Below, one piece after another: positions 1 through 7,883 of a DNA stretch of 64,000 bases. Below the pieces are notes generated by a model. The model ran no database searches. It was not told the origin of the DNA and saw nothing but the letters and a program-made list of their open reading frames with translations. Location of the stretch: the NCBI RefSeq assembly GCF_934636665.1, contig NZ_CAKUAT010000008.1:1-64000 (forward strand), read 5' to 3'. A program made the translations under genes and the position numbers. Numbering within the stretch: the first letter of the stretch is position 1; each line of letters starts with the position of its first letter. The DNA comes from an uncultured Senegalimassilia sp. (lineage in GTDB: Bacteria > Actinomycetota > Coriobacteriia > Coriobacteriales > Eggerthellaceae).

Positions 1-313
1 CTGCAGCGCCAGGCTGCGGGAGGGCAGGGCGTCGCGCTCGCGGAGGGCGCTTTTCTATCGCGCCGAAGAAGGCCCGCGGGGGGAGGTTCCCCTGCGGGCC
101 TTTCCGCGTTTGGGGGCGCTAGAACGTAGCAAGATTCAAAATCATCTGTGGATTTGGGGCCAGTTTGGAACAAGGTTTTGGTGCCGTGCTTGCTGTTACC
201 AAATTGTGTATGATCCGTGTAGGGTAGGTCGACTATACTTCAACTAAGGGATTGGAGTGATTGCTCGCGATTTTGCGGTCTGCTGGTTCGGGCTGCAAGG
301 GAGGAGATTCATT
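1..313. other. Intergenic stretch upstream of the stress protein gene
   Basis: The first 313 bases hold no gene I can assign. A terminator hairpin lies at 71-103, so a gene to the left of the window probably ends before base 70. One forward frame is open until about 225 but shows no recognisable protein. A TATACT hexamer at 234-239 could be the -10 element for the stress protein gene; no good -35 sits 16-18 bases upstream of it. Confidence 0.4.
71..104 (+). terminator. Intrinsic terminator
   Basis: GGCCCGC at 71-77 pairs with GCGGGCC at 94-100, extended by G/C pairs inside the stem, and is followed by a short T run. It would end a transcript entering from left of the window. Confidence 0.6.
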
Positions 314-745
314 ATGGCTGTAGATAAGATGCTTGTTGCGTTTGATGAGTCTGAGGGTTCGAAGAAGGCGCTCAAGACTGCATCTGAATTGGCTGCGGCA
401 AACGCGAATGCTCATATCGACCTTGTGTATGTAGTGCCGATTCCAATGTTGAGCTCCGATCAGATGGCTAGTTTCCAAAGCATTTTGGATTTGATGATCT
501 CTGATGGCGAGGACCTGCTTGCGGCTGCGGCTGATGGCATGGGCGATGACGTTGCGTCTCGCACCGATTCGTTGTTGCTTACGGGCACCAATCCGGCTAG
601 CGAGATCCTGCGACTTGCTGATCAGCGTGATTACGACATGATCGTTATCGGTAATAGGGGACTCTCTGGTTTGAAGGAATATACGGGCAGCGTTAGCCAC
701 AAGGTGCTTGCTGGTGCAAAGGTACCTGTGCTAGTCGTGAAATAG
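314..745 (+). CDS. Universal stress protein, UspA family
   Basis: A 143-residue single-domain universal stress protein, cytoplasmic, of the ATP-binding UspA type. It opens with the family's first strand (KMLVAFDESEGS, about residues 5-16) and ends with the nucleotide-binding segment GNRGLSGLKEYTGSVSHKVL followed by the last strand VPVLVV. Length matches the family (about 140-150). I chose ATG 314 because GGGAGGAG lies just upstream at about 300-306 and the conserved strand starts directly after it; a longer reading from 257 adds 19 unconserved residues. A terminator follows at 771-812, so the gene looks monocistronic. The exact stress it answers cannot be read from sequence. Confidence 0.9.
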   Translation: MAVDKMLVAFDESEGSKKALKTASELAAANANAHIDLVYVVPIPMLSSDQMASFQSILDLMISDGEDLLAAAADGMGDDVASRTDSLLLTGTNPASEILRLADQRDYDMIVIGNRGLSGLKEYTGSVSHKVLAGAKVPVLVVK

Positions 746-770
746 TTCCATGCTATTTGATTAACGGTTT

Positions 771-813
771 GATTGGCCGCTTGCGAGTTTTCGCTGGCGG
801 CCAATTCTTTTCC
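771..813 (+). terminator. Intrinsic terminator of the universal stress protein gene
   Basis: GATTGGCCGC at 771-780 pairs with GCGGCCAAT at 797-805 (loop contains a small inner GCGA/TCGC pairing) and is followed by TCTTTTCC. The T-rich side is on the plus strand, so it serves the stress protein gene, not the convergent methyltransferase. Confidence 0.75.
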
Positions 814-867
814 TGAGCCTGTAAGAGGGGGTGTGTTGAGGTCGAGGATCGGCGAGTTGGCGATGCG

Positions 868-1719
868 CTACTTTGCACGCAGCTCCCAGAAGGCAACGGC
901 GCTTGCTGCTGCTACGTTGAGGCTGTCCACTCCGTGGGCCATGGGGATACGCACGGTGTAGTCGCAATGCGCGATAGTGCTTGCTGCTAAGCCGTCGCCT
1001 TCGGTTCCTAGCACCAGGGCTAGGCGCTCTTCGCTGGCAAGCTGGGGGTCATCGATGGAAATCGAATTATCCGATAGCGCCAAAGCGGCGGTCTTAAACC
1101 CAAGGCTGTGTAGCAACGGAATGCCGTCGTGGGCCCATGAGCCGGCTCCTGTGGCGCCGGAATCTGCGCCGATGCGGGCCCAGGGGACTTGGAATACGGT
1201 TCCCATGGATACGCGGACTGCTCGACGATAGAGCGGATCATAGCAAGCTTGCGTGACGAGCACGGCATCGATTCCGAGCGCGGCTGCGCTGCGGAAGATG
1301 GCTCCGACATTGGTGTGGTTCGTGATGTCCTCGAGCACGGCAACTCGTCGGGCATTGCGGCAAACGTCCTCAACGCTTTCCGCGATAGGACGTCGGAAGG
1401 CTCCGAGCGCGCCACGCGTGAGTTCGAAGCCGGTCAGTTGTTTGAGCTGGCCATGGGGGAGAATGAACACCGGTAAATCGAAATCCGGGTAGCGTTGCTC
1501 GATTTGCTTGATGATGGGCTCCATGCCGGAAAGGAACTTCTCCTCCATCAGCAGCGAAAGCGGTTGCATACCGCCCGCGACGGCGCGTTCGATGACCTTC
1601 GATGACTCGGCGATGAACATGCCCTTCTCGGGTTCGAGCTTGTTTCGCAATTGCACCTCCGTCAGACGCGCGTATGCGTCAAGGCGGGGGTCGTCTATGG
1701 TGCTGACGTTGATGATCAT
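868..1719 (-). CDS. TrmH/SpoU-family RNA 2'-O-methyltransferase
   Basis: A 283-residue SPOUT-class methyltransferase that should methylate the 2'-hydroxyl of a ribose in rRNA or tRNA using S-adenosylmethionine. The three SpoU motifs are visible: NHTNVGAIFRSA near residue 135, LVLGTEGDGL near 235, and IPMAHGVDSLNVAAASAVAF near 260, which form the knotted SAM site. The N-terminal roughly 100 residues are a substrate-binding extension as in TsnR/RlmB relatives. Start ATG at 1719 has GGAAGA upstream; an upstream extension to 1959 would translate a low-complexity hexamer repeat and is rejected. The gene converges on the stress protein gene. The exact RNA target is not predictable. Confidence 0.85.
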   Translation of the reverse strand: MIINVSTIDDPRLDAYARLTEVQLRNKLEPEKGMFIAESSKVIERAVAGGMQPLSLLMEEKFLSGMEPIIKQIEQRYPDFDLPVFILPHGQLKQLTGFELTRGALGAFRRPIAESVEDVCRNARRVAVLEDITNHTNVGAIFRSAAALGIDAVLVTQACYDPLYRRAVRVSMGTVFQVPWARIGADSGATGAGSWAHDGIPLLHSLGFKTAALALSDNSISIDDPQLASEERLALVLGTEGDGLAASTIAHCDYTVRIPMAHGVDSLNVAAASAVAFWELRAK

Positions 1720-1935
1720 GAGCCGTTCTTCCTGTTCGATGTTGCTTGGGATTAATGATACCCGATAGCCGCAACGATGCGCAGCACGTGCGCGGAACCT
1801 GCAGTCGGGCGATGGGGCGGCAACTCGGCAGCGTGTGTAAGGGTGGCAGATTGGCGGAAACCCTGGAGAGGAACTAAGCGCTAAGACAAAGCGAAGGGTG
1901 AAAAGGCGGACGGACTGGCAAGCGGGGAGGGATAG

Positions 1936-1959
1936 GGTTACGGTTACGGTCACGGTCAC
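1936..1959. repeat. Short hexamer tandem repeat
   Basis: Four consecutive hexamers, GGTTAC twice then GGTCAC twice, lie in the upstream region of the methyltransferase gene. No function is apparent. Confidence 0.7.
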
Positions 1960-2375
1960 TTTGTTATGTGCAAAACGAGACCTGTGGCAACGAGGATCGA
2001 ATCGATAAAAGGCTCATGGCCTGAGCTCTGTTGCCTCAATCCATGGGGCGAGCTTATGCCGTAGTATCAGGAATGCTCGATTGGCTCTTTAAGGGCGCAT
2101 TGCGGCCTGTTGCACGTTAAAACGAAGCTTCCGTTGCTTTGTATCGAGGAGAGGTGCGGTTCTGGCGCCATGGCATAAAACCGCAACGCTTAACGAAATC
2201 AAGGTTGCGCTCGGAAAAGTGCAGTTCTCATGCCGTGGTAGAAAAGCCGGCTTGGTTTCCTTGCCTAGCCGTGAAAACTGCATCCCTTAAATGCGGGCTC
2301 TATCTCCGAGGTTTGGCGGTCTCGTTGCGTTGAAGGGTATACTCTTCACAAGATAACTCGACGAAGGAGCATGGT
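1960..2375. other. Intergenic region with two related palindromes
   Basis: No gene is supported here. The stretch contains two related inverted repeats: TGCGGTT (2155-2161) with AACCGCA (2179-2185), and TGCAGTT (2220-2226) with AACTGCA (2277-2283). A TATACT hexamer at 2338-2343 is a plausible -10 element for mazG. Confidence 0.4.
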
Positions 2376-3278
2376 ATGTCGGCATCGCAACATGAGAATG
2401 CGCTTGAGCGGGCGGCGCATCCCGAGCAGCACCCCGCGTTCGATCAGTTCGTGGCTACGATATCGGCGCTTCGCGCGCCTGATGGCTGCCCATGGGATCG
2501 CGAGCAGACGCACTTGTCCATTGCCCACAACATGATCGAGGAAGCGTACGAAGCGGTCGATGCCATCGAGGCGGGCGACGTTGCCCATATGCGCGAGGAG
2601 CTTGGCGATGTGTTGTTGCAGGTGGTGCTGCAAAGCCAGATTGCAGCAGATGCGGGCGAGTTCGATATCGAGGATGTTGCGGCGGACGTGGATGCCAAGA
2701 TGATCAGGCGCCATCCGCACGTGTTCGGGGATGAGGCGGCAGCTGGCGCATCCGAGGTGTTGAACCTCTGGGATAAAGTGAAACTTCAGGAAAAGCAGGC
2801 AGCTGATCAGGCTGGTGGGGAAAGCGGAGACGAGCCGCCGGCAGGGTTGCTGGATGGCGTGCCCGTGAGCTTCCCGGCCCTTATGCAGGCGCAGAAGATA
2901 TCGCGTAAGGCGGCTGCGGCCGGATTCGAGTGGGATACCCTCGAAGATGTGTGGGACCAGGTTCGAAGCGAAATCGATGAGTTGAACGAGGCGTATGACC
3001 AGGCTCCGAAGGCGGCCAACGGCAAGGTCGAAGGCGACCCCGATGCCGTCGCCCATGTGGAGGAGGAGCTGGGCGATGTGCTGTTCAGCCTGGTCAACGT
3101 TGCTCGTCGCATGGGCGTGAACTCCGAGAACGCGCTGCGGGCAAGTTGCCGTAAGTTCCGTACGCGCTGGTCCGTTATGGAACAGTCGGCGTTTGAGCAG
3201 GGCGTGCGCCTTGAGGATATGACCTGCGAGGAGCAAAACCGCTTGTGGGAGCAGGCGAAGGCCGATTTGCGCAAGTAG
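2376..3278 (+). CDS. mazG: Nucleoside triphosphate pyrophosphohydrolase MazG
   Basis: A 300-residue tandem MazG protein, which hydrolyses (d)NTPs to monophosphates and pyrophosphate as a house-cleaning and stringent-response-linked enzyme in the cytoplasm. Two MazG helical domains are visible: the first around residues 25-125 with CPWDREQTH and the metal-binding EEAYE and EELGDVLLQ motifs, the second around residues 180-275 with EIDELNEA and EEELGDVLFSLVN. Start ATG 2376 has an AAGGAG site 7 bases upstream. It is followed by its own terminator and then by an alarmone synthetase gene, a functionally sensible neighbour because MazG affects ppGpp levels in E. coli. Confidence 0.93.
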   Translation: MSASQHENALERAAHPEQHPAFDQFVATISALRAPDGCPWDREQTHLSIAHNMIEEAYEAVDAIEAGDVAHMREELGDVLLQVVLQSQIAADAGEFDIEDVAADVDAKMIRRHPHVFGDEAAAGASEVLNLWDKVKLQEKQAADQAGGESGDEPPAGLLDGVPVSFPALMQAQKISRKAAAAGFEWDTLEDVWDQVRSEIDELNEAYDQAPKAANGKVEGDPDAVAHVEEELGDVLFSLVNVARRMGVNSENALRASCRKFRTRWSVMEQSAFEQGVRLEDMTCEEQNRLWEQAKADLRK

Positions 3279-3386
3279 GCGTGATCGCCTGGACGGGAGA
3301 CCGGCCGTGGTAACGGAACGGTAAGAAAGCCCTCGCCGCTCTGTAAACCTGGCTTCCCGTGCGGTACCATAATCGTAATCAATAGC

Positions 3387-3424
3387 ACGCGCCGCAAGCC
3401 GCATGGCCTGCGGCGCGTATTTTC
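3387..3424 (+). terminator. Intrinsic terminator of mazG
   Basis: ACGCGCCGCA at 3387-3396 pairs perfectly with TGCGGCGCGT at 3409-3418; the 12-base loop has a further GCC/GGC pairing, and ATTTTC follows. Confidence 0.75.
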
Positions 3425-3481
3425 AATGCGCGAACTGCGTAGACGTACCGTATCGATGGGATGCGGAGAAGGAGCAAGCCG

Positions 3482-4258
3482 ATGAGTACGACCGGTGAAC
3501 CCGCAAATGAAGCCCCGGAAAGGCTACAGGGCCGTACTGTGGAGGATGATGCCGCAAAGCAGCTTCCCGTCCCGAACGTACCCGATCTTTCGGCGTTCGA
3601 TATGAATGGGAATCTGCACATGACTTCCGAAAGCATGGAGAAGCTGCATCGGGCCAGCGTGGAGACTCAGTCGATCATGCAAAAGTATCGGGCCGCCATG
3701 AGGGAGATGCAGGTTCGCTTGGAGATCTTGGACCAGGATCTGAACCTGAAGAAGCATCGCAATCCCATCCACCATATCGAAAGCCGCTTGAAAACTCCTG
3801 CGAGCATCTATGAGAAGATCGGGCGCTACGGGTACGAGGCAACGCTTGAGAATATGGAACGCTACATTCTCGATATCGCCGGCATTCGCGTCATCTGCCC
3901 TTATATCCAGGATGTGTACAGCCTGTTCGAGCTGCTCAATCGCCAGGATGATCTTGAGATCGTGAAGGTGAAGGATTACATCGCCTCGCCGAAGCCGAAC
4001 GGGTATCGCAGCCTTCACGTTATCGCGCGCATCCCCGTGTTCTTCATGGATAAGAAGGAGTCCATTCCCGTGGAAATCCAGCTGAGAACGCTTGCCATGG
4101 ATTTCTGGGCAAGCTTAGAGCACGATTTGAAGTACAAGGCCGTCAGCGAGGTGCAAGGCATCGATGCCGGCAGCGAGCTGAAGGATTGCAGCCGTATCAT
4201 CGAGGAGGTCGAGGCCCGCATGCAGGTGCTGGCGGGCGCCTTGGAGCCTGAAGGGTAG
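3482..4258 (+). CDS. Small alarmone synthetase (RelA/SpoT domain, RelQ/YjbM-like)
   Basis: A 258-residue GTP pyrophosphokinase-family protein carrying only the RelA/SpoT synthetase domain, so it should make (p)ppGpp from ATP and GTP or GDP in the cytoplasm. Around residues 70-240 it shows ESRLKTPASIYEK, DIAGIRVICPY, the substrate-binding SPKPNGYRSLH, EIQLRT and the DFWASLEHDLKYK segment typical of small synthetases. There is no HD hydrolase and no TGS/ACT domain, unlike full Rel. ATG 3482 is preceded by AGAAGGAG at 3467-3474 with good spacing; an upstream in-frame ATG at 3461 lies before that site. The GH30 gene begins 5 bases after the stop, suggesting co-transcription. The N-terminal 60 residues are an unconserved acidic extension. 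Confidence 0.88.
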   Translation: MSTTGEPANEAPERLQGRTVEDDAAKQLPVPNVPDLSAFDMNGNLHMTSESMEKLHRASVETQSIMQKYRAAMREMQVRLEILDQDLNLKKHRNPIHHIESRLKTPASIYEKIGRYGYEATLENMERYILDIAGIRVICPYIQDVYSLFELLNRQDDLEIVKVKDYIASPKPNGYRSLHVIARIPVFFMDKKESIPVEIQLRTLAMDFWASLEHDLKYKAVSEVQGIDAGSELKDCSRIIEEVEARMQVLAGALEPEG

Positions 4259-4263
4259 TCATC

Positions 4264-5691
4264 ATGAAGCGTTACGTCACCGATGCGAATAACACGCTGT
4301 CCCAGGATGAGCTGGGGTTCACTCGCAATCCGGATGCCGAACTCCATTTGATCACCTGCCGTCCCGATGTGGCGTATCAGCGTATATCGGGGTTTGGCGG
4401 TGCGTTCACGGAGGCGGCGGCGAACGTGTTCGCCCTCATGCCGCCTGAGTTGCAGGACCGGTTTCTGCTGTTGTGCTTCGGGGGAGCGAAGGACGGCGAT
4501 CCGGCTGCCGGTGGAAATGCGTATAGCTTGTGCCGCACGCATATCCAAAGCTGCGATTTCGCGTTGAGCAACTACTCGTATGTCAGGCCCTTCGATTCCA
4601 GCTTGCGGTCGTTCACTATCAGCCGCGACAGGCAGCTGCTGCTTCCGTTCATCAAGTGCGGGCTTGCGGTGAACCCGCAGCTGCAGTTGTTCGCAAGCCC
4701 CTGGAGCCCGCCGGCGTTCATGAAGACCAATCGACGCATGAACGGTGGGGGAAAGCTGCGCCGTTCGCAATATGAGGCATGGGCCGAGGTGCTGGCGAAA
4801 TATGTGGACGCGTATGCTCGCGAGGGCGTGCGCATAAGCCGCATGAGCGCGCAAAACGAGCCTATGGCAAGCCAAGCATGGGATTCGTGCCTGTTCAGCG
4901 CGGAAGAGGAAGCTCAATTTGCGGCAGCGTATCTGCGTCCGGCGTTGGATGCGTCGGGGCATGGCGACGTGAAGCTGTTCGCTTGGGATCACAACACCGA
5001 CAAGATATTGTCGCGCGTTCAGTCCACCTTCGGGGCGCCGGTGAGTCAGGCGGGGAAGCTGCCGCTTGCCGCTGCCGGCTGGCGAGCCGAGGGCACGGTC
5101 GCCTCCGATGCTTTTGCGGGCGTGGCGTTCCATTGGTATGCGGGCGATCACTTCGAGCAGGTGGACGAAGTGGCGCGGCGTTGGCCCGACAAGGAGCTGT
5201 TGTTCACTGAGGGCTGCGTGGAATACACGCGCGGCGAGGAGCGCAAGGCAACGCAGGAACGCAAAGCTGAGCAGTATGCGCATGCCGTCATAGGCAGCCT
5301 GAACGCAGGCGCTGCCGGGTTCATCGATTGGAATCTGCTGCTCAACGAGAAGGGCGGGCCGAACCATGCCCGCAACTTCTGCGAAGCGCCGTTGATGTAC
5401 GATCGCGACAAGCGCGAGCTGGTGGCGAATCGATCGTTCTTCTACATGGCGCATTTCTCGCGTTTCGCGCCGGTGGGCTCCCGTCGTTTCCTGACCTCGC
5501 GTTACACCGATGATTTGGAAACGGTGGGCTTTCTGCGTCCCGATGGGTCGCGTGCGCTGGTCGTGCTGAACCGTCATACCAGACCGCGAAAGTTCCTGGT
5601 GTCGGAAGGGGTGTTCACGGCGGAGTGCAAGGCGGCGGGGCACAGCATAACCACGTTGGTGTGGGATGCGGATGAGGTGCGCGACAGGTAG
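4264..5691 (+). CDS. Glycoside hydrolase family 30 protein (glucosylceramidase-like)
   Basis: A 475-residue GH30 enzyme with a retaining (beta/alpha)8 barrel and a C-terminal beta domain. The acid/base glutamate is visible in SAQNEP (E199) and the nucleophile in LLFTEGCVEY (E316); GFGGAFTEAAANVF near residues 43-56 and SPWSPPAFMKTN near 145 line the active site. Known GH30 members release beta-linked glucose, xylose or fucose, including from glucosylceramide; the real substrate here is open. There is no signal peptide or membrane segment, so the enzyme appears cytoplasmic and would need imported or small glycosides. It is coupled to the alarmone synthetase gene by a 5-base gap. Such glycosidases are not common in largely asaccharolytic Eggerthellaceae. 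Confidence 0.87.
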   Translation: MKRYVTDANNTLSQDELGFTRNPDAELHLITCRPDVAYQRISGFGGAFTEAAANVFALMPPELQDRFLLLCFGGAKDGDPAAGGNAYSLCRTHIQSCDFALSNYSYVRPFDSSLRSFTISRDRQLLLPFIKCGLAVNPQLQLFASPWSPPAFMKTNRRMNGGGKLRRSQYEAWAEVLAKYVDAYAREGVRISRMSAQNEPMASQAWDSCLFSAEEEAQFAAAYLRPALDASGHGDVKLFAWDHNTDKILSRVQSTFGAPVSQAGKLPLAAAGWRAEGTVASDAFAGVAFHWYAGDHFEQVDEVARRWPDKELLFTEGCVEYTRGEERKATQERKAEQYAHAVIGSLNAGAAGFIDWNLLLNEKGGPNHARNFCEAPLMYDRDKRELVANRSFFYMAHFSRFAPVGSRRFLTSRYTDDLETVGFLRPDGSRALVVLNRHTRPRKFLVSEGVFTAECKAAGHSITTLVWDADEVRDR

Positions 5692-5772
5692 GCTTTTGCC
5701 GTTGTTTGAAACCGCCCTTGACCTGAAGTGCGCTCTAGCCTTTACCATCGAATGAGACGAGAGGAGCATTCG

Positions 5773-6900
5773 ATGACCGTAGAGAACAACACCGTGCCGA
5801 AGCTGGGCTTCGGCTGCATGCGCTTGCCGCTTACCGACCCCAAGGATGTCACCGCCATCGACATCGACCAGGTCAAGGAGATGGTGGATTTGTTCATGGA
5901 CGCCGGTGGCACGTATTTCGATACCGCGTTCGTCTACCATAACGGGCACTCCGAGGTGGCGTTGCGTGAGGCGTTGGTTGAGCGCTATCCGCGTGAGAGC
6001 TTTACCATCGCCACAAAGTGCCTTGCCTGGGCGTTGCCCGATGCCGAAACCGCCAAGGCGTGTCTAGATACGTCTCTTGAACGGTTGGGCACCGACTACG
6101 TGGATTACTACCTGCTGCACAACGTGGGCGGTGAGCGCACGAAGAAGTTCGATGACTTCGGTATGTGGGAATGGGCGCAGGAGATGAAGGCCGCTGGCAA
6201 AATCCGCAATGTGGGCTTCAGCATGCACGACGGTGCGGAAACGCTCGATCAGCTGCTCAACGACCATCCCGAGGTGGACTTCATTCAGTTGCAGGTTAAC
6301 TATCTGGACTGGGAAAGCCCCGTGGTGCAATCGCGTCGCAACATGGAGGTTGCCCGCAAGCACGGCAAGCCGGTGGTGATCATGGAGCCCGCACGTGGCG
6401 GACGTTTGGCCGATTTGCCGGCAGCCGTTGCGGCGCCGCTGCTGGAGCAGCGCCCGGATCTGAGCCAGGCGTCGTGGGCGTATCGCTTCTGCTACAACCA
6501 GCCCGGCGTGCTCACCGTGCTTTCTGGCATGTCCACGCCCGATCAGATGAGGCAGAATATCGCCGAATGGCATGAGCACGGCGGCGGGTTCTCCCCGGAG
6601 GAGCAGAAAGCGCTCGATGCGGCGCGCGAAGTGTTGGCCGCTATGCCCACGGTGCCGTGCACCAATTGCCGTTACTGCGTGAAGGACTGTCCGCAGCAGG
6701 TTGCCATTCCCGAGATCATGAACCTGCTGAACCTGGAGGTTCAAACGGAGAATACCGAGTTCGCCAAGCAGCAATATAGTTGGCAGGCGGTGCCGGGCCG
6801 TGCGAGCGACTGCATCCAGTGCGGCGCCTGCGAGGCCATGTGCCCGCAGGGCATCAACATCATCGAGCAGCTCGGGAAGGCCGCCGAGCATTTCGAGTAG
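5773..6900 (+). CDS. Aldo/keto reductase with C-terminal 2[4Fe-4S] ferredoxin domain
   Basis: A 375-residue fusion of an aldo/keto reductase TIM barrel (about residues 1-290) and a ferredoxin module. DTAFVYHNGHSE carries the catalytic Asp/Tyr and ATKCLAW the Lys. The C-terminus has two cluster motifs, CTNCRYCVKDCP and CIQCGACEAMCP. This family is common in anaerobes and probably links carbonyl reduction to low-potential electron carriers, but substrates are mostly unknown. ATG 5773 follows GAGAGGAG; the longer reading from 5728 is not supported by a ribosome site. A TTGACC element at 5718-5723 with TACCAT 19 bases on is a possible own promoter, so it is probably separate from the GH30 gene. 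Confidence 0.88.
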   Translation: MTVENNTVPKLGFGCMRLPLTDPKDVTAIDIDQVKEMVDLFMDAGGTYFDTAFVYHNGHSEVALREALVERYPRESFTIATKCLAWALPDAETAKACLDTSLERLGTDYVDYYLLHNVGGERTKKFDDFGMWEWAQEMKAAGKIRNVGFSMHDGAETLDQLLNDHPEVDFIQLQVNYLDWESPVVQSRRNMEVARKHGKPVVIMEPARGGRLADLPAAVAAPLLEQRPDLSQASWAYRFCYNQPGVLTVLSGMSTPDQMRQNIAEWHEHGGGFSPEEQKALDAAREVLAAMPTVPCTNCRYCVKDCPQQVAIPEIMNLLNLEVQTENTEFAKQQYSWQAVPGRASDCIQCGACEAMCPQGINIIEQLGKAAEHFE

Positions 6901-6922
6901 GGATTTGGGGCCGGTTGCAGCC

Positions 6923-7160
6923 GAGAAGGCCGTCGAGCGTTTCGAGCGAGGTTGCTGCGGAGCTGGCTGTCGTCGAGGAGGCGGCCGATCGCCCCTAAGC
7001 CGTGATGTGCAGCTGGGGGTGGCCGTAGAAGGCCGTCGGGCGTTTCGATCGAAGGCTGCTGCGGAGTGACCGTTGTCGAGAAGGTGGCCGTCCTTAAGCC
7101 GTGATGCGGAGCTGGCGTGGCTGTCGGAGGCGGCCGAGCGCTGCGAAGCTGCAATGCGGA
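6923..7160. repeat. Decayed tandem repeat of about 100 bp
   Basis: Two imperfect copies with a period of about 100 bp can be aligned by eye: GAAGGCCGTCGAGCGTTTCG at 6925 against GAAGGCCGTCGGGCGTTTCG at 7028, and TAAGCCGTGATG at 6996 against 7095. A partial third copy continues to about 7160. The first copy begins right after the aldo/keto reductase stop, whose last codons (AAGGCCGCCGAGCATTTCGAG) resemble the repeat start, so the array may have grown from the gene's 3' end. No conserved reading frame runs through it. Confidence 0.65.
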
Positions 7161-7183
7161 ACGGGGTCGAAGCTACCATACGT

Positions 7184-7228
7184 GAACGGGGTCGAAGGCG
7201 ATGCGCGCCTTCGACCCCGTTCGCTTTT
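7184..7228 (+). terminator. Strong terminator hairpin
   Basis: A 17-bp stem: GAACGGGGTCGAAGGCG at 7184-7200 pairs with the complementary arm ending at 7222, followed by GCTTTT. A second, unpaired copy of the left arm (GAACGGGGTCGAAG) lies at about 7158-7171. It lies between the convergent aldo/keto reductase and YqeY genes. Confidence 0.75.
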
Positions 7229-7275
7229 GCCGCCTGCGCTGCAAGCGGCGTTTTCGCTATTCGCTTGCCGTTGCG

Positions 7276-7719
7276 TTAGGCAAGCTTGCCCTGCAGCTCC
7301 TTCGCGGCGGCGGCCTTGTCGAAGTTGCCGCCGGTGCGCTTGGTGAGCTCGCCCATGACGCGCCCCATCTCCTTCTTCGTGGTTGCGCCCGTTTCGGACA
7401 GCACGGTGTCGATGAGCGCGGAAAGCTGCTCGCCGGCCAGCTGCTGCGGCAGCAGCTCCTCGAGCATCTTCACCTGAGCGGTGAGCGTGTCGGTGCGCTC
7501 CTGGTCGTTGCCGGCCTTGATGGAGCCTTCCAGCGTTTCCTTGGTTTGCTTGATGACGCGTTTGGCCATGTCGTCGACGTCTTGCTCCGTGATCTCGCGG
7601 CGCTCGTTCACCTCGATGTTCTTGATCTCGCCGTGAACTTGGCGAAGGATGGACAGGCGGACCTTGTCGTGTGCCTTCATGGCCTGCTTGATGTGCTCTT
7701 TCAGCTCGTCGTATTGCAT
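7276..7719 (-). CDS. GatB/YqeY domain-containing protein
   Basis: A 147-residue stand-alone YqeY protein, homologous to the tail domain of the GatB amidotransferase subunit that binds tRNA. Recognisable pieces are the N-terminal LKEHIKQAMKAHDKVRLSIL, the central QEL-type linker QVKMLEELLPQQL and the C-terminal MGRVMGELTKRTGGNFDKAA. Length is normal for the family. ATG 7719 has AAGGAG upstream on the minus strand; a reading from 7794 adds 25 unconserved residues. It probably acts on tRNA or aminoacyl-tRNA metabolism, but no activity is established for the stand-alone form. It is divergent from the hemolysin III gene. Confidence 0.9.
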   Translation of the reverse strand: MQYDELKEHIKQAMKAHDKVRLSILRQVHGEIKNIEVNERREITEQDVDDMAKRVIKQTKETLEGSIKAGNDQERTDTLTAQVKMLEELLPQQLAGEQLSALIDTVLSETGATTKKEMGRVMGELTKRTGGNFDKAAAAKELQGKLA

Positions 7720-7868
7720 GTGCGCTCCTTGATTTCGAGGTCCTGCGGCGCGTGGCGCCAGGTGTTCCATATCCCAGTATAACGCCGCCTGCAAGACGCT
7801 GGCTTCCTTTGCGCAGCCGCTTCGCTACGGGTGCGCAGCATACGGGAGCCGTTATGCTGCGCGTGTGG

Positions 7869-7883
7869 TATAACTGGTGCCTA
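7869..7883 (+). promoter_or_regulatory. Candidate promoter of a leaderless hemolysin III transcript
   Basis: TATAAC at 7869-7874 lies 8 bases before ATG 7883, so transcription would start at or beside the start codon. No Shine-Dalgarno sequence is present in the 15 bases upstream. The -35 region is weak. Confidence 0.4.

Noticed and set aside
1..225. Open forward frame at the left edge as the end of a gene
   Set aside because: The terminator at 71-103 lies inside it and the translation shows no recognisable protein features.
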